This document shows positions 23,507 to 36,400 of a stretch of DNA of 64,000 nucleotides, in pieces (position 1 is the stretch's first letter; each line of letters starts with the position of its first letter). The translations under genes were made by a program, and so were the position numbers. A model generated the notes under the pieces. It made no database searches and was not told the origin of the DNA. It saw only the letters and a list, made by a program, of their open reading frames with translations. Where the stretch lies: assembly GCA_034766995.1 (NCBI GenBank), contig CM068320.1, positions 19,149,812-19,213,811 on the forward strand. Reading direction: 5' to 3'. The DNA comes from Acanthacorydalis orientalis (taxonomy: Eukaryota > Arthropoda > Insecta > Megaloptera > Corydalidae).

Positions 23507-23680
23507 ATATCAAGTAGAGGTGATGCAGCTGGTGTTTCACATGAGTGCAATAGAAAACTTGCAATATTCACAGCGATGATTGATGCAATATATGATTTGC
23601 TGTTACCTTCGTGATGATTTTGTATATAAAAGCCTCATTAACTTGTCATTCTTTCAGTTCGATGATCAGGTTTAAGTACA
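23507..23680 (+). promoter_or_regulatory. Predicted TATA/Inr core promoter with E-box
   Basis: TATAAAAG lies at 23625-23632. TTTCAGTTC, containing the arthropod initiator TCAGT, lies at 23653-23660. This places the first T of the TATA box 31 bases before the initiator A at 23656, the canonical distance. Upstream is GCAGCTGG (about 23525), a full match to the proneural E-box consensus, and CACATG. Downstream is an AT-rich and microsatellite stretch without a recognisable coding exon, so any transcript would be non-coding or spliced to a distant exon. The match could be chance. Confidence 0.4.
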
Positions 23681-23692
23681 TATATTTTATTT

Positions 23693-23749
<57 letters not shown>

Positions 23750-25320
23750 ATATTAAATATAATAATAACTAAAATTTATTACTGATTTTTAATTAATTTA
23801 TTTATTTACAATTTTACGCCAACTCATATTTCTATAAAGTTTCAGAATAAGTTAATCAATATGTATATAGGCTTGAAAATATCTGCATAATAAATTTTTC
23901 TTTTTCAAAATACAATGAAAATTAGCAAACAATTGTTATTAACGTCCCTATTAAAACATTAATTTTTTACACTTTATCATAGTTAATGTTTGTAGTCGCT
24001 GAATTTGATTAAAAAAATACAAATATTTGAAAAGATTAATTTCATTTTATTAATATAACTCACGTATATGTCAAAATATTCAATTTGATTGAATTTTTTA
24101 ATAAAAAAGTTCAATTTATTTGATGATTTTCAGTGATTTTATATGTAATGAATATTTTAAAAATGAATAAATAATAATATACTGATATTATTTCTGGATA
24201 GTAATAATTTAATTTTATTAAATTATCTTTGATTATTTTCAAAATAAATTCCATTTAGATTTTAATTAAAGTTCCTAAGTACATCATAAATAAATTATAG
24301 TAAAGACGAGTCTTTTTTATAACTGATTCTGTTTATAAAAAATAAGTACAACAAAATAAGAGAAAATAGTAAAGTAAAAAGAAATTCTTTTTATCAACAG
24401 AAATAATCTAAATTATTAATTCATACCATATTATTTGATTTTTTGTCTTTAGTTCACTTTATTGATTGTTCAAGACGCAAGTTATATGTCAGTTAAATAT
24501 AATCATATCCTGTTTAGATGATAAGAATCATTTTAAATACTGTAATAATTGAATAATAAAGCAGTCAGTAACTGATCTTAAAAATAAGCAGTTTGGCTCG
24601 AGTCCTGTCGAGTGGTTTGTAGTTTTTCAAAAACCCACAAGTCGCTATAAAAAATAAAATTCGAATGTGTAAAACTGGATATGAATCTTACTTTGATCTT
24701 CAAATTTTGTTTAAAAACATAACCTTTTTCTTAAATTAAGCAATGTTTTATCATAATTGAATGCAAAAAGTATCTACAAATAAAAAAATGTATTAATTTA
24801 TTTTCTTGGCAATGTAAAGCGATTGAACCTGAACGCATAACATAATATACTACACAGCAAGCAAAAATATAACGAATTAACAGCTGTATCAAAGAAATTC
24901 GTATACATTTTTTAAAGTATGTAATACATATTTCCATACAAACATTTATTTTCTTAACGAGCTCATTTTACGGTAGTTATAGAAAATATGGTCTTCTGCA
25001 AGATACATTTTATTTACTTAATTTTATTTAATTAAATTATTGTATTAAACCAAATTTTTATAACTGTTCTATATCTCTTAAAATATAAAAATATCTATAT
25101 GATTATTATTATAATTTTAATGAATGGGTTGTAATATTTAAGTTGTTTTAAATAAAATGACGAATTTATTCATGCTATTTCTAAATATTCATTAAATTTT
25201 ATACTTCTTATTTAATATATGAATAATGTTCTTAATAATTTATGATCACATTACTGGAGTTGATATAGAAAAAAATTATAAGTGGAATTTCTTAGTTATT
25301 GATAAAATGAATTGTGATTA
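23681..25320. other. AT-rich non-coding
   Basis: A (CATA)n(TA)n tract lies at about 23693-23750. An imperfect inverted repeat near 24597-24622 contains CTCGAGTCCTGTCGAG. No gene is seen. Confidence 0.6.
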
Positions 25321-25322
25321 TA

Positions 25323-26581
25323 TTAGGTAACCAAGAAAGTTCTGTCGCTGTTATAATGTACAATAATTCCAAGAATTGTTTACACTTGTTGGAGGACAAA
25401 ATTCCAAGAATTGTTTATCAGTAATATTAACTTGTGTTTTAAATGAATCTCGAACTGTTCATTTTAATTTAAAAAATAATTCTAACCTTTAAAAATGTGA
25501 AAAATAATGTAGTACGTGCGTGTTTGCTTTATGAATTTAAGCCTAGGACTAACGCTACAGAAACTGCAAAAAAAATTGTACTGCGTTTGGATAAAATACC
25601 GTTATATCAAGAACAGCCCAGTGATAGTAAAAAAATCTTCCGGGGATGAATCCATTAAATACGAGACCAGATCAGGCAGACATCAAATTTAAATAACGAT
25701 TAATCGGATATAATGATTGAAACAAATTCCAGTTTAACATGTCAACAGTTTGTAGAATTGTTCAAAGTGAGTGACGAAACAATACGGAAGCATTTACATA
25801 AAATAGAAAAGAGGTGGAAATTAAGTAAATGAGCACCACACGAAATAACTCTTAATAACAAATTACAGCGTCTTACAATCTGTACATCTCTTATTTCACG
25901 ACTAAAATCAGAGAACTTTTTGGATCAAATTTTGATCACTGATGAAAAATGGATTATTTATTCCAACTACAAATGTACTCACCACTGGCTTTCATTAGGT
26001 GATTCCTCTCCCATAAAGTCATAAATGAAAATTAACACCGCGAAGACTTCTTCTCTGTGTTTGGTGGACTTCAAAAGGAATTATGCACCATGATTATCTA
26101 CGAGTGGATCAAACCCACACGGAAAACATTTATAATGAACAACTCTAACGAGTACACAATGCATTAAAACAAATAGCACTTGTAAATCGTAAAAAAGTAT
26201 TATTTTTGCGAGATAACGTACGACCACTTGTTACAGTAGAGACCAGAACAAAAATTATGAATTTAGGGTGGGAGATCCTCCCCCAATATCTGTATTGCCC
26301 AGACATATCTCCATCAAATTATCGCCTATTTTTATCTTTGGACAATCATATGCGTGGTAAACAGTTTAATAATGAAGAAGAATTAAAAATGGAAGTGTCT
26401 ACATTTTTTGAAAATAAAAATAATCAATTTTATAAAAATCAAATTTATAAATTATCTTCTCGCTGGGAAAGGGTTGTTCAATGCAAAGATTGATATGTTG
26501 ATGAATAAAGTTATTTTATATAAAAATACACAAATGTTTTTTCCTCGATTCAAAAACGACAGAACTTTCTTGGTTACCTGA
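25323..26581 (+). mobile_element. Mariner element C (DD34D), inactivated
   Basis: This 1259-bp element has TA duplications at 25321-25322 and 26582-26583 and almost identical inverted ends: TTAGGTAACCAAGAAAGTTC at the left against TCAGGTAACCAAGAAAGTTC read inward from the right. The plus-strand transposase starts its helix-turn-helix with LYEFKPRTNATETAKKI (about 25531-25581). It continues to LITDEKWIIYS (first Asp), ARDNVRPLV (second Asp) and CPDISPSNYRLF, where Asn has replaced the third catalytic Asp exactly 34 residues on. It ends YKLSSRWERVVQCKD. Stops and frameshifts interrupt it. The well-preserved ends suggest it is younger than elements A1 and A2. Confidence 0.93.
26206..26493 (+). 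pseudogene. Mariner C transposase, C-terminal part
   Basis: This is the longest open piece of the element C transposase, about 95 codons. It carries the second catalytic Asp (ARDNVRP) and the Asn-substituted third position (SNYRLF), then the C-terminal NQFYKNQIYKLSSRW block typical of the family. Loss of the third metal ligand alone would abolish catalysis, independent of the upstream frame breaks. Confidence 0.85.
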
Positions 26582-26583
26582 TA

Positions 26584-26630
26584 TTGAGAACATATAAGCA
26601 ATCTCCTTCTGTGCTCGCCATAACTAAGAG

Positions 26631-26702
<72 letters not shown>

Positions 26703-27098
26703 TATATGTGTATATTGAACACAAAAATGTGTAAAAAACGTACTTTTTTAAATGTCTGGCATTGAAATAACCTTCAGTATATATGTGGGTCTGTTTGTCA
26801 CTAGGAAGTTATTTTATTTCATTATTAATTATATTTTCATTTGAAATAATTTCTATTTAAATCGGTCAATATCGTCTGCAGTTGTTCAATGATTGGTAGA
26901 TATTGAATGCGATATAAAAAATAATAAAGTAGTGATCATTTTTGCGCGTATGCAAAATTTAATTTACGGAAGTAAATGTGCGTTCAAGCAATGATGTCAA
27001 TTAGCATTCAGGTGTTTTTAAGTATTCGAATATATATGTAATATGCCCAGTGTAGTTTATGAACATTGTGGAATGATATATAATCTTCATTTAAATGT

Positions 27099-27141
<43 letters not shown>

Positions 27142-28103
27142 ATTAAAAATGATCTTCATATTTTGTTCATATAATCTTATCAAAATTTTACGATTATTTT
27201 AATTTCCGCAATAAATTATTTTCTATATACAAGATAAGTATTTTTGTAATTGGAATATATTAAATGCTTTTAGACAAGCAATTAAATTGAAAGCTTTTAT
27301 TATTCGTGTTTTACATATTAAATTTTAAAAAATGATTCGGTATACACACACATACATGTATGTATATATATATATATATATATATATCCAAGATGATATT
27401 AATTATATTCTTCATTCTTGGACATTATATGTCTTTGATGTTCTGAAATATTTTAGAACTGTAGGTATGTAATTTTGTTTTACAGAAAAAATATTAACTT
27501 TTATGAATTTACTTTAACGGTGCATTTGTAATGCTCAAATTGTTACATAGTGAATTTGTAATTTTAAAATGAATGTAATAAAAGGTAACGCCCTTTTGAT
27601 AGAAATAGTAATTTTAAATCTCTTAAAGAAAAGAAATACGTTACATATAGATTAGTCAAGCCTATAATAAAAAAAGTTCTTTCTGTTAGAAGAATAGTTA
27701 AATTCGATAGAAACGTAATAAAAAAATACAGTAAAAATCAAAGTAATATTACAAATATGTTTTAAGCTTACTAGATATTTAATTATACAAGAATTACAAA
27801 TTTCTGGAAAATTATTTTTGATACAATATAAAAAAAACTGTTTAGATCAAATATTTTTAAGAAAGGCAAAAGATTTTTTTTCTAAAAATAAGACACATAT
27901 GGGAAATTTTATATGCCTGATTTAAATATTTTAAATACAGAAGTAGAATACTTTTTTTAAATGAACAAGGAAAAAAAGTCATAGAAAAAAGATTTGTTCA
28001 TTATCCTAATTTCATAAAAGGAAAAACAAAAGTAAAAAAGTACTATTTCAATTTTAATGTCTATTTCTTGAAATATATATTCAAAAGGAAAGCTTACAAT
28101 TTG

Positions 28104-28144
<41 letters not shown>

Positions 28145-28689
28145 TAAATATGTGTAAATTAAAACTGTTACATTTATAAAAATTTATTTTAATATTTTTT
28201 TATATATTTCTTAATTATAAATTGATACAGAACTTATTAACAAAATATATGTGTATGTATAATTAAATTATATATATATATGTATACTTTTCATGTTATA
28301 TTGTATTTATTTAAAATTAAAATTTAATTTGTAAAAAAATTCCCATAAAATTATTATATACTCGTATACTAAAGTCATATCAAAAACGATGGTAAACAAA
28401 TTATCAATTATTTTACAGGTCCGAATACCAGATATTTGATACAAGCAATATTTAAAATTTAATCGTATAAATTGGGTTATACTATTGAAATATGCTTTTA
28501 TTTTATACATATGTTGATTACGGATATTAAGAATTCTACAGTTATATTAAAAATACATGGTTGAATGTTAACTTCTCTAAATTAGAACGTGAAAACATAT
28601 TTTTTACAATATTAAAAAATCCAGCAAGTACATTCACATCCATATATTCTTGTGAATTATAAGCTTAGAAATGAAATCTCCTTAGAATA
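26584..28689. other. AT-rich non-coding with microsatellites
   Basis: (TA)n tracts lie at about 26634-26700, 27100-27138, 27343-27388 and 28107-28142. About 26870-27030 is more complex, with a CAGGTG word. No gene is seen. Confidence 0.6.
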
Positions 28690-29256
28690 AGGTTATTTGT
28701 GGTCTGGGGTGTGACGACAACTATAGTTAAAGCCATCAAATAAAGATGTATACAAGGCAGAAAAGCTATTTCCTCATAAAACAGTGTACTATGGGACCAG
28801 AGCATCTCAAAAAACAATAAAAAGAGAATCTATAACACCATAGTAAAGAGCATAGTGACATACAGCAGCGAGATATGGCCGTTAAAGAAAAGATCAGAGA
28901 ATATGCTATTAACAACGGAAATGGATTTCTGGAGATCGGCAGGAAGATCAAGAAAATAACGGATTAGAAATGAGAAAATTAGAGATATCATGAACGTTGA
29001 CACCACCATAGTAGAAGACATTCGAACTAATCAATTGAGATGGTATGGGCATGTTCTACGGATGCAAAAAGAGAGACTTCCAAAACAAGTGCTCTTATGG
29101 GACCCCCAAGGTAGAAAAAGACAGGGAAGACCGAGAAGAAGTTGGTCAGAAGGAATTCGAAAAGAAGTGAGAGAAAGGGATCTAAAAGAAGATCAATGTA
29201 ATGACAGACGGCAATGGAGAATGGATATCGGAAGACGTCGTAGAACGTTATAAACC

Positions 29257-29258
<2 letters not shown>
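28690..29258 (+). pseudogene. Non-LTR retrotransposon RT C-terminus, 5'-truncated
   Basis: From about 28835 the plus strand reads the tail of a reverse transcriptase ORF: YNTIVKSIVTYSSEIW (the thumb-adjacent block). A frameshift near 28965 follows, then LRWYGHVLRMQKERLPKQV and GRPRRSWSEGIRKEV, the C-terminal block shared by many endonuclease/RT non-LTR elements. It ends at a stop at about 29250 and runs straight into about 60 bp of (TA)n, which may be the expanded 3' tail. 5' truncation is typical of target-primed insertion. The polymerase catalytic motifs are not included. Confidence 0.8.

Positions 29259-29320
<62 letters not shown>
29259..29320. repeat. (TA)n microsatellite between two elements
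   Basis: About 60 bp of TA repeats separate the retrotransposon 3' end from the deleted mariner, forming a junction of two insertions at one microsatellite. Confidence 0.85.
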
Positions 29321-29321
<1 letters not shown>

Positions 29322-29873
29322 AGAGGGATGATCATTTAATTCGCGGAATGAGACTAAATGTGATAGTTTTTACTTTTCAAAATTTTCCCCTTTGAAGTAT
29401 ATCCACTTTTGTCACCGTCTTATCCACGCGTTGTAAGCTTCCTGAAACTCATTTTTTGCTATGCTGTGCAGACTTTGTAACCTTACAGAGCGCTTAATTA
29501 TACTCAAAACTCTTTTCCATCAAATTTTTTTAGCCTTAGAAATAAAAATGGATCAAAATCGTGTCTTCATCCAAACTTCATGTGTATGTGAAATTTTCTC
29601 AAGTGTTGTGAAAGATTTTGGTTGACCTGGTCTTTGATCATCTGCAACAGATTCTTATCCTTTGAATTATTAATGCCATTTAAATACTGCTGTTTTTTTC
29701 AGACACCCGTTACAATAAACTTCACTCATTGCTTTTTGTGTTTCTGAATCATGTAAACCAGTCCTTATTCAGTAACGAACAGTATAACACTGCTCTTGCT
29801 GTAAATCATCGACGACACAACGACAACAGCTTGCACGGAACGCCATTTTGTGAATTAAATGATCAACCCTCAA
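29321..29873 (-). mobile_element. Internally deleted mariner-like element
   Basis: Inverted ends GAGGGATGATCATTTAATTC (left) and GAGGGTTGATCATTTAATTC (right, read inward) bound about 550 bp. The minus strand keeps both transposase ends. The N-terminal region starts MAFRAS at about 29845 and includes KTAVFKWH and SVADDQRPGQPKS, the HTH and linker of a Mos1/SETMAR-type transposase. The C-terminal region reads NEFQEAYNAWIRR. The catalytic core is deleted and several stops interrupt the remainder. It is a different family from elements A, B and C. Confidence 0.75.
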
Positions 29874-30934
29874 TGCGCATATTGCAGTGTTTTTTCTATC
29901 ATACATAAAACTTTTAAAATATTTTTTATTAAGTTTTTATAATGATATATTAAGTGTTTGTTAAAATTATACAGTGATACAATAATGAAACTTTGAAGGC
30001 AAATGGTAAAAAATATTTCAAAAATTAAATCTTTTAAAAATTATAAACTTAAAAATTTAATGGCCATAAAGAGTTTTGATTCAATTCATGAATTTATTGA
30101 TTGATATGGGCATTTATTTTTTGAACGGATTAAAAAAACAATAATATGAAACGCATTGCTTTTTAAATTAGCTTTAGACAATAAAATGTAGAATCACTTG
30201 TAGGTAACGTAGAATAAAAATAGCCTTCAAGCTTTTTAAAAGCCTCCATAAATTCTATAAGTCTTATCATTTCATTTATTTACAAATTCAACATCAAATA
30301 AATCTAAATCTATGAATATTTCCAGACACACTTTAAAGTTATTAATAATAAAAAAATAAAATGAAAAGTTACCTTGTTTCGTTTTCAAAACATCTATTTA
30401 TTTTATAGCAGTTCTGGAATTACGGCTTAATTCACTTACACAAATTAATTATTTTTTCGACTCAAAACTCATAATACATTGCATTTAGGCAAATGTTCAT
30501 TGCATTTATTTACAAGTTCAACATCAAATAAATCTAAATTTATATTTCCAAACATACTTTAAAGTTATTAATTTATTTTTAGTTTTTAAGAGTTACGCTT
30601 GTACATATTTAAGCGCAAATACACATATAGTTAACAGAAGCAACAGTTAGTTTTTATATTATATTTGGTGGAGTACATATCAATTTTATTTAAGTAAATA
30701 ATAAATAAAAATAGTAATAAAAGAATCCAGTTTAAATTAAAATAAATAATAATTTAATTCTTTTAAAACATATGAATATTGATGAATGCAAAGATTCTTT
30801 TACTTCATACTTTGTTATCATTATTATTCCAAAATGTATGATAAGTTACATTGATAAATAAATTGAATCAATGATGATTTTGAAAAAACCCTTTTTGATA
30901 ATATTTTTGAAATCATAATATCTCGTTAATGAGT

Positions 30935-31012
<78 letters not shown>

Positions 31013-31386
31013 CTATATGTATTTCAGTTAATGAAGATGTTTAAAATACAAAACATTTCATTAAAAAAGTTGTACAATAATAAAATAAATTTTTAGTCTG
31101 TGGAATGCAAACTTAAGAAAAAACGTACATTTTTTACCCTACCTCACTAATTCTTGAACAAGTTCCTCGTTTGAGCACGGGTTATGCTTTATTTCTGTAT
31201 CAGCAGGTGCTTATTAATCGTTCATGAAACTACATATGAGCCGACGTTATAAAGTTAAAGCTGTAATATTTATTGCTTTAAATTCTTCGCCCAAATATCT
31301 GCCCTACAATTACTTACTCATCATGAGGTGACTTTTCTAACTGACGTTTTTTATGTATTACGTGAAACTAATTGTATTGCTGATGA

Positions 31387-31449
<63 letters not shown>

Positions 31450-32988
31450 TATTTGAGTATAAATTTTTCTTTATATGTGTAATAAATAACATATATTTTC
31501 GTAATATTCTAATAGAATAAATTTTGTTTCATAAATTAAAGTATTAAAATAATTTTTAAAAACTGATTTCTTAACATTTTTTTAAGAAATAACCAACATA
31601 ATAATTATATCTATAGATATTAATCATTCTTTGATTGTGTTTATCAATTTAATGTCCACATACTGGCATTAATAGTCATCGTAAATTAACCCCGACATCA
31701 ATACGGAAATGCTCAATAAATGTTCGGTCGTGTGTAGTGTTTAAATAAAAATGCAACAAAACAGCTGTCCTTCGATGCATCCTAAAGTAGTAGCAATGTG
31801 TATTCCGTTTATTTTTTTTCATTATTTTCATTATTAAAACAATTCATATGTAATATATTTGCATTCGCTACAGTAAATGAATGGATGTAAATTTAATTAT
31901 TCTTGAAATTAATATTTAAGCCTTCGTTGTTTCTCGTTATTAAATATTGACATGTTATATTTATTACTGAAATATTACCTTTGAAATACAAGTAAATCAA
32001 ACTTTGATTTTATATTTATACGCTTGTGAAAAATTGATTTTCATTATATTTAAAATACAACGTAGAATTGTCAAAACTCATTTCTGTATTAATTTTGTTT
32101 ACAATTATTTATTTATTTTTATTTTTTGGAAATATTTGAGAATAACAAAAAAAAAATAAAAAGAATCTATACATAACGAAATGAAGGCAAGAATGGAGAT
32201 GATAAATGTCAGAAACATTCATTAGTATGATAAAATTTATTTTAAATTGGCTGTGTTAATATTCTTGTAGAATCATAAGTTTTGAGGAATTGAAAAATTC
32301 AGACATGCACAGACAATTATCTGTTGTGGCGTAAAGACTGGATAATCATTGGGTTATATTTTTTAAAGACAAAGAAAATTCACTAAACGTTAATGGTGGT
32401 CGTTATAATTGAATGTTGTTATTCAGGATTTTAGGTTGCTTCGACAACTAATGTCATTAGCACCGGTCTATAAGTTAATGATCGGTGAAATTTCGATATT
32501 AGAATTGAAACGGTTGGTTTACAGAACGTGAAAATCTAACAGAATGATGCTGTAGTAAACACATCAATTTATGATATAGATTTTGAGAAGATTCTTCCCA
32601 AATCAATTCATATTAAAATATGGATGTCTGAATTGACACAATTTTTATCCATATCTGATGCCGTCAAACTTTTTTCTTATGAATGTTTCCAAAAAGAAAT
32701 GTCTTCATCAATCAATTAAATACTCGTGAAAAAAACAAAGCTAGTATTCATTTAATATATCTCATTTATAGATATAAAGTGATTATAATAGAAAATTATA
32801 TAGAAAAAGCTTGAAATAGTCATCGTAGCAAACGCAAGTATTTTTAATACGCATTATTTTAAACTTTACAACATAATATATAATCATATTAGTGTATTTT
32901 TACAATTTATAGTTTATATGTATTTTTATTAGTTAAATAGTTATAAGTAAAATAAATAATGTGATGGCTTTTGAAAATTCTGTACACG

Positions 32989-33049
<61 letters not shown>
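29874..33049. other. AT-rich non-coding with long microsatellites
   Basis: (TA)n tracts lie at about 30937-31012 (about 75 bp), 31388-31446 and 33000-33049. Direct repeats lie at 30272-30346 and 30502-30572. More complex patches without coding potential lie at about 31680-31800 (with an ACAGCTGT E-box) and 32440-32540. No gene is seen. Confidence 0.6.
30272..30572. repeat. Pair of about 70-bp direct repeats
   Basis: The segments 30272-30346 and 30502-30572 share long identical words such as CATTTATTTACAA, TTCAACATCAAATAAATC and CTTTAAAGTTATTAAT, with small indels. About 155 bp lies between them. This is a local duplication, not a known element. Confidence 0.8.
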
Positions 33050-33052
<3 letters not shown>

Positions 33053-34977
33053 AGAAAAGTATTGTTCAATATTTTATATCTGACAATGTATAAAACAAAT
33101 TAATGTTAAAATATCATTTGAAATTTCAAAGAACAAATAGAAATATATATTTAAAAGAGAGATATGAGGAAAACAGAAGAAACAGTAAACAGGAATTACA
33201 TGTATAACTAAAATATATAAAAAAGAAAAACAAATAGATGTAATAATGATTTAAGGAAATTGATGGAAAAATTGAGGAACTGGATTATTTTAATTAGAGA
33301 ATCGATCTTATTTACGAAATGATATTTTTAAACTTGTGAATAATTTCCTCGTATCATAAAAATTGAAAAAATTGCCAATTGGACTGTGTTTTTGTTATTA
33401 TTTTTTTTACAAATTATAGATAGTTATTTGTCTTAGATTCAAAATTAAACTTGTGTATATTGTCTCACTTAGTAAATGAGTTGTTCTCTATTCGAAAATT
33501 CTTCCTTTATTATTATATTATTTGTAGTAAAAAGAACATTTCTACATCATTTATCATATATAAAACTCAAAAACAAAATATTAAATAGAAGAATACCATT
33601 GTCAGTGCTGAGAATATTTCAAACAGTCACCTAAATATACTGATATTTCTTAGAATATGAGAAAGTTTACTACTACGATTACTTTGAGTGTCGCATGAAA
33701 ATATATAATCAATATGAAGATTAAAGTAAGGCTAAATTTCCTTGAAATATTCAAAACTGTAAAGAAAAATAACTTACTGCATGATTACGCTTGTTGTTAA
33801 GTTGAATCTTCATTAAACTTATTTAATAATTAGTATATAGTCCGTCGAAATTGATGGCAGAATAGAAAGAAATATAAAAAGAAAAAACTGTTTATTGGTT
33901 TTTGAAACACAATATATTTAAGCATTAAAAAGCTAACAACGAACTATATACTATAGCATTTATCCGAGCTGACAAAGTCCAAATTTTTCGTCACTTTGAC
34001 CTGCGGACAAAGTGACGATTAATGTTGGTTTTTATATATAAGATCGATCATTGAAGTACACTTTGAAATATTGTATTATCACACATATAAATCCGAATAT
34101 ATCACTATGTGAATTTCATACATTTAGTGTTACTAAAAATCATTTATTATATTATAAGTATTTTGGAAACAAAAAGTTAAAAAATATATACAATTTGTTT
34201 TAAAAATCACAAACAGCTAATTACACACATGAGTAATCATTAATATAGACCACATCGCATAGAATATAGATAAGGTAAGATACATTGATTATAGGGTGAC
34301 ATCTATTTTAAAATTGTAATAAATACCTAAATGTAAATATATATTAATAATAATATTTATAAATAATATATTTTCTATTATTAGAGAAAATTTGTGGAAG
34401 ATATAAACATATTTATTTTTTTCTATTGTATTAATATATATATATATATATATAATTTTTAAACAATAAATAATTTATATAATTAAAAATTCAAACCCTC
34501 ACTAATTGAATGATATCATATTTTGTTACTAAAAGTATAAATTTGAAAATTCGAAATCCTTTATCTTCAAAATATTCTAAGTAACTTTGTAAAAATGAAT
34601 ATTTTGATATTCTTATATTTTTTTCTTATACATATTTTTAAAATACCCTTAAATTATTTTTAAATTGGAAATTAAACTTATATTAAAGTACTTAAATTTG
34701 CTTTTGAAATTTTTCTTTGTAATTTGAGAGTCATTCTTATTTTATAGTCATTCGTTTTTTATGAATAATCATTCTTTGTTTAAGAATAATTAGTTTCAAC
34801 TTTAAAAAGTAGATGTGATTAATTACTGTGTTTATTATCTGCTTATTGGCATACATTAAAGTACATGTTATATATCAAATGAAGAGCAATGATTACAGGT
34901 ACTATTAAAAATAGTACAAAATTATCATACATGCATAAATAAATATACAAATACATATATTAATATTCATACACATG

Positions 34978-35008
<31 letters not shown>

Positions 35009-35486
35009 ATGTACATATCTGTTATGTGAGCGCGTATTATGTCCTTTAATTAATTTTTCAAGATTATAGTTTAAAATATGTCGATTTGCGGACCGATAAA
35101 TTTTATAATATTCACTGTCATGACCAAAGTAATTTTGCGTCCCTCTATTTAAAAATAATTTACAAGAATATCAATCAAAACTGGTATTTTCAAGGACAAC
35201 CTTTTCACTAACCAATTAATAGGAACCAGGAAAACATAAATATTATCTACAGGTGTTGTATAAAAATGAATCAGACACATATACGGAAATGCTTTTATTG
35301 GGGTTGCGACGCTGATTCTTTAGCAGATTGTTAATACCGCCATGAATATTTTAATAACATATAATGTATCTTATACATGCTATGTTCGTAGTTCTTTGTA
35401 TGAATCCTGTTTGAGGAATATAATTTTATTGGTATGTTGTCCGCTTTTTATTCAAATCATTTAACTATTGGCTTACATAGACATTA

Positions 35487-35560
<74 letters not shown>

Positions 35561-36143
35561 TCATAAACATGTATAGAGTCTTAAAATTATTTCATAGATT
35601 TTTTGCAATATAATTTGTGTTTAATATTATAATCGTTTGTAAATTACATAAAATAATTCGTTTCATTAATTTAATAAAATACTTTATAACTTCAATTCTA
35701 TTTACAATTAAATAAATTTATAAAATCTCAAATAATCAATGGTACATAAAATAAAAAAAATGATTTAAACAAATATTTTAAATGTTAAAAATTTATTACT
35801 TCCTGAAGAAAAATTTATACGTTTTTACCAAGTATATGAGAAAATGAAATATATTTATATAAAAATTACAAAAAATTATCAAGTACTTTATAAATTACTT
35901 TTTAATTTTCTCCTATGCAAAATTTTTCACAAATTTTAATTAAAAAGTATATTATTATACTCTGTTTCAAAAAATTAAAATTAATTTATAAATAAAAAAA
36001 TAAATAATTGATTTTTTTAGTTTATAGGTTACTAGAATATAATTTAAATTTTAAAGAATTTTTTTCAGTCCAGCTTCAACTTAACTACTTATAACGATAG
36101 AATATTATATTCTCATGGCCTATTAATGAGCTGTTTTTTTTAT

Positions 36144-36182
<39 letters not shown>

Positions 36183-36235
36183 CATATATTTATAAGATTT
36201 AATCGAAACTAGTTAATTACAAGCAAACATAAGTC
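33050..36235. other. AT-rich non-coding
   Basis: Microsatellites lie at about 34434-34454, 34975-35010 (TA then GT), 35490-35557 and 36147-36178. A perfect 10-bp hairpin lies at 33989-34017. A more complex patch at about 35080-35420 has TTTTATTGGGG, a Hox/AbdB-like word. No gene is seen. Confidence 0.55.
33989..34017. repeat. Perfect 10-bp inverted repeat with 9-nt spacer
   Basis: CGTCACTTTG and its exact complement CAAAGTGACG flank ACCTGCGGA. It sits in a patch of higher GC than its surroundings. Function unknown. Confidence 0.8.
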
Positions 36236-36400
36236 CTTGCTCATCGTAACGTACCTTTCAAAGTGGTGCGAATTAGTGACGATCCACAATACCTGTTTCT
36301 GGAACACCTGCGCTGGACCCGCGTGGACGTCATAATCAACTGAATGAAACTGAAGAACAGCAGATGCTTACTATAATGCGACATTTTTGATTTCTTTTCA
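36236..36400. promoter_or_regulatory. GC-richer island with three E-boxes
   Basis: The block stands out from AT-rich DNA and contains CACCTG (36305-36310), CAACTG (36337-36342) and CAGATG (36361-36366) within 62 bp, plus GACGTCAT (near-CRE). There is no coding frame. It may be a regulatory element, inferred from composition and motif density only. Confidence 0.35.
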
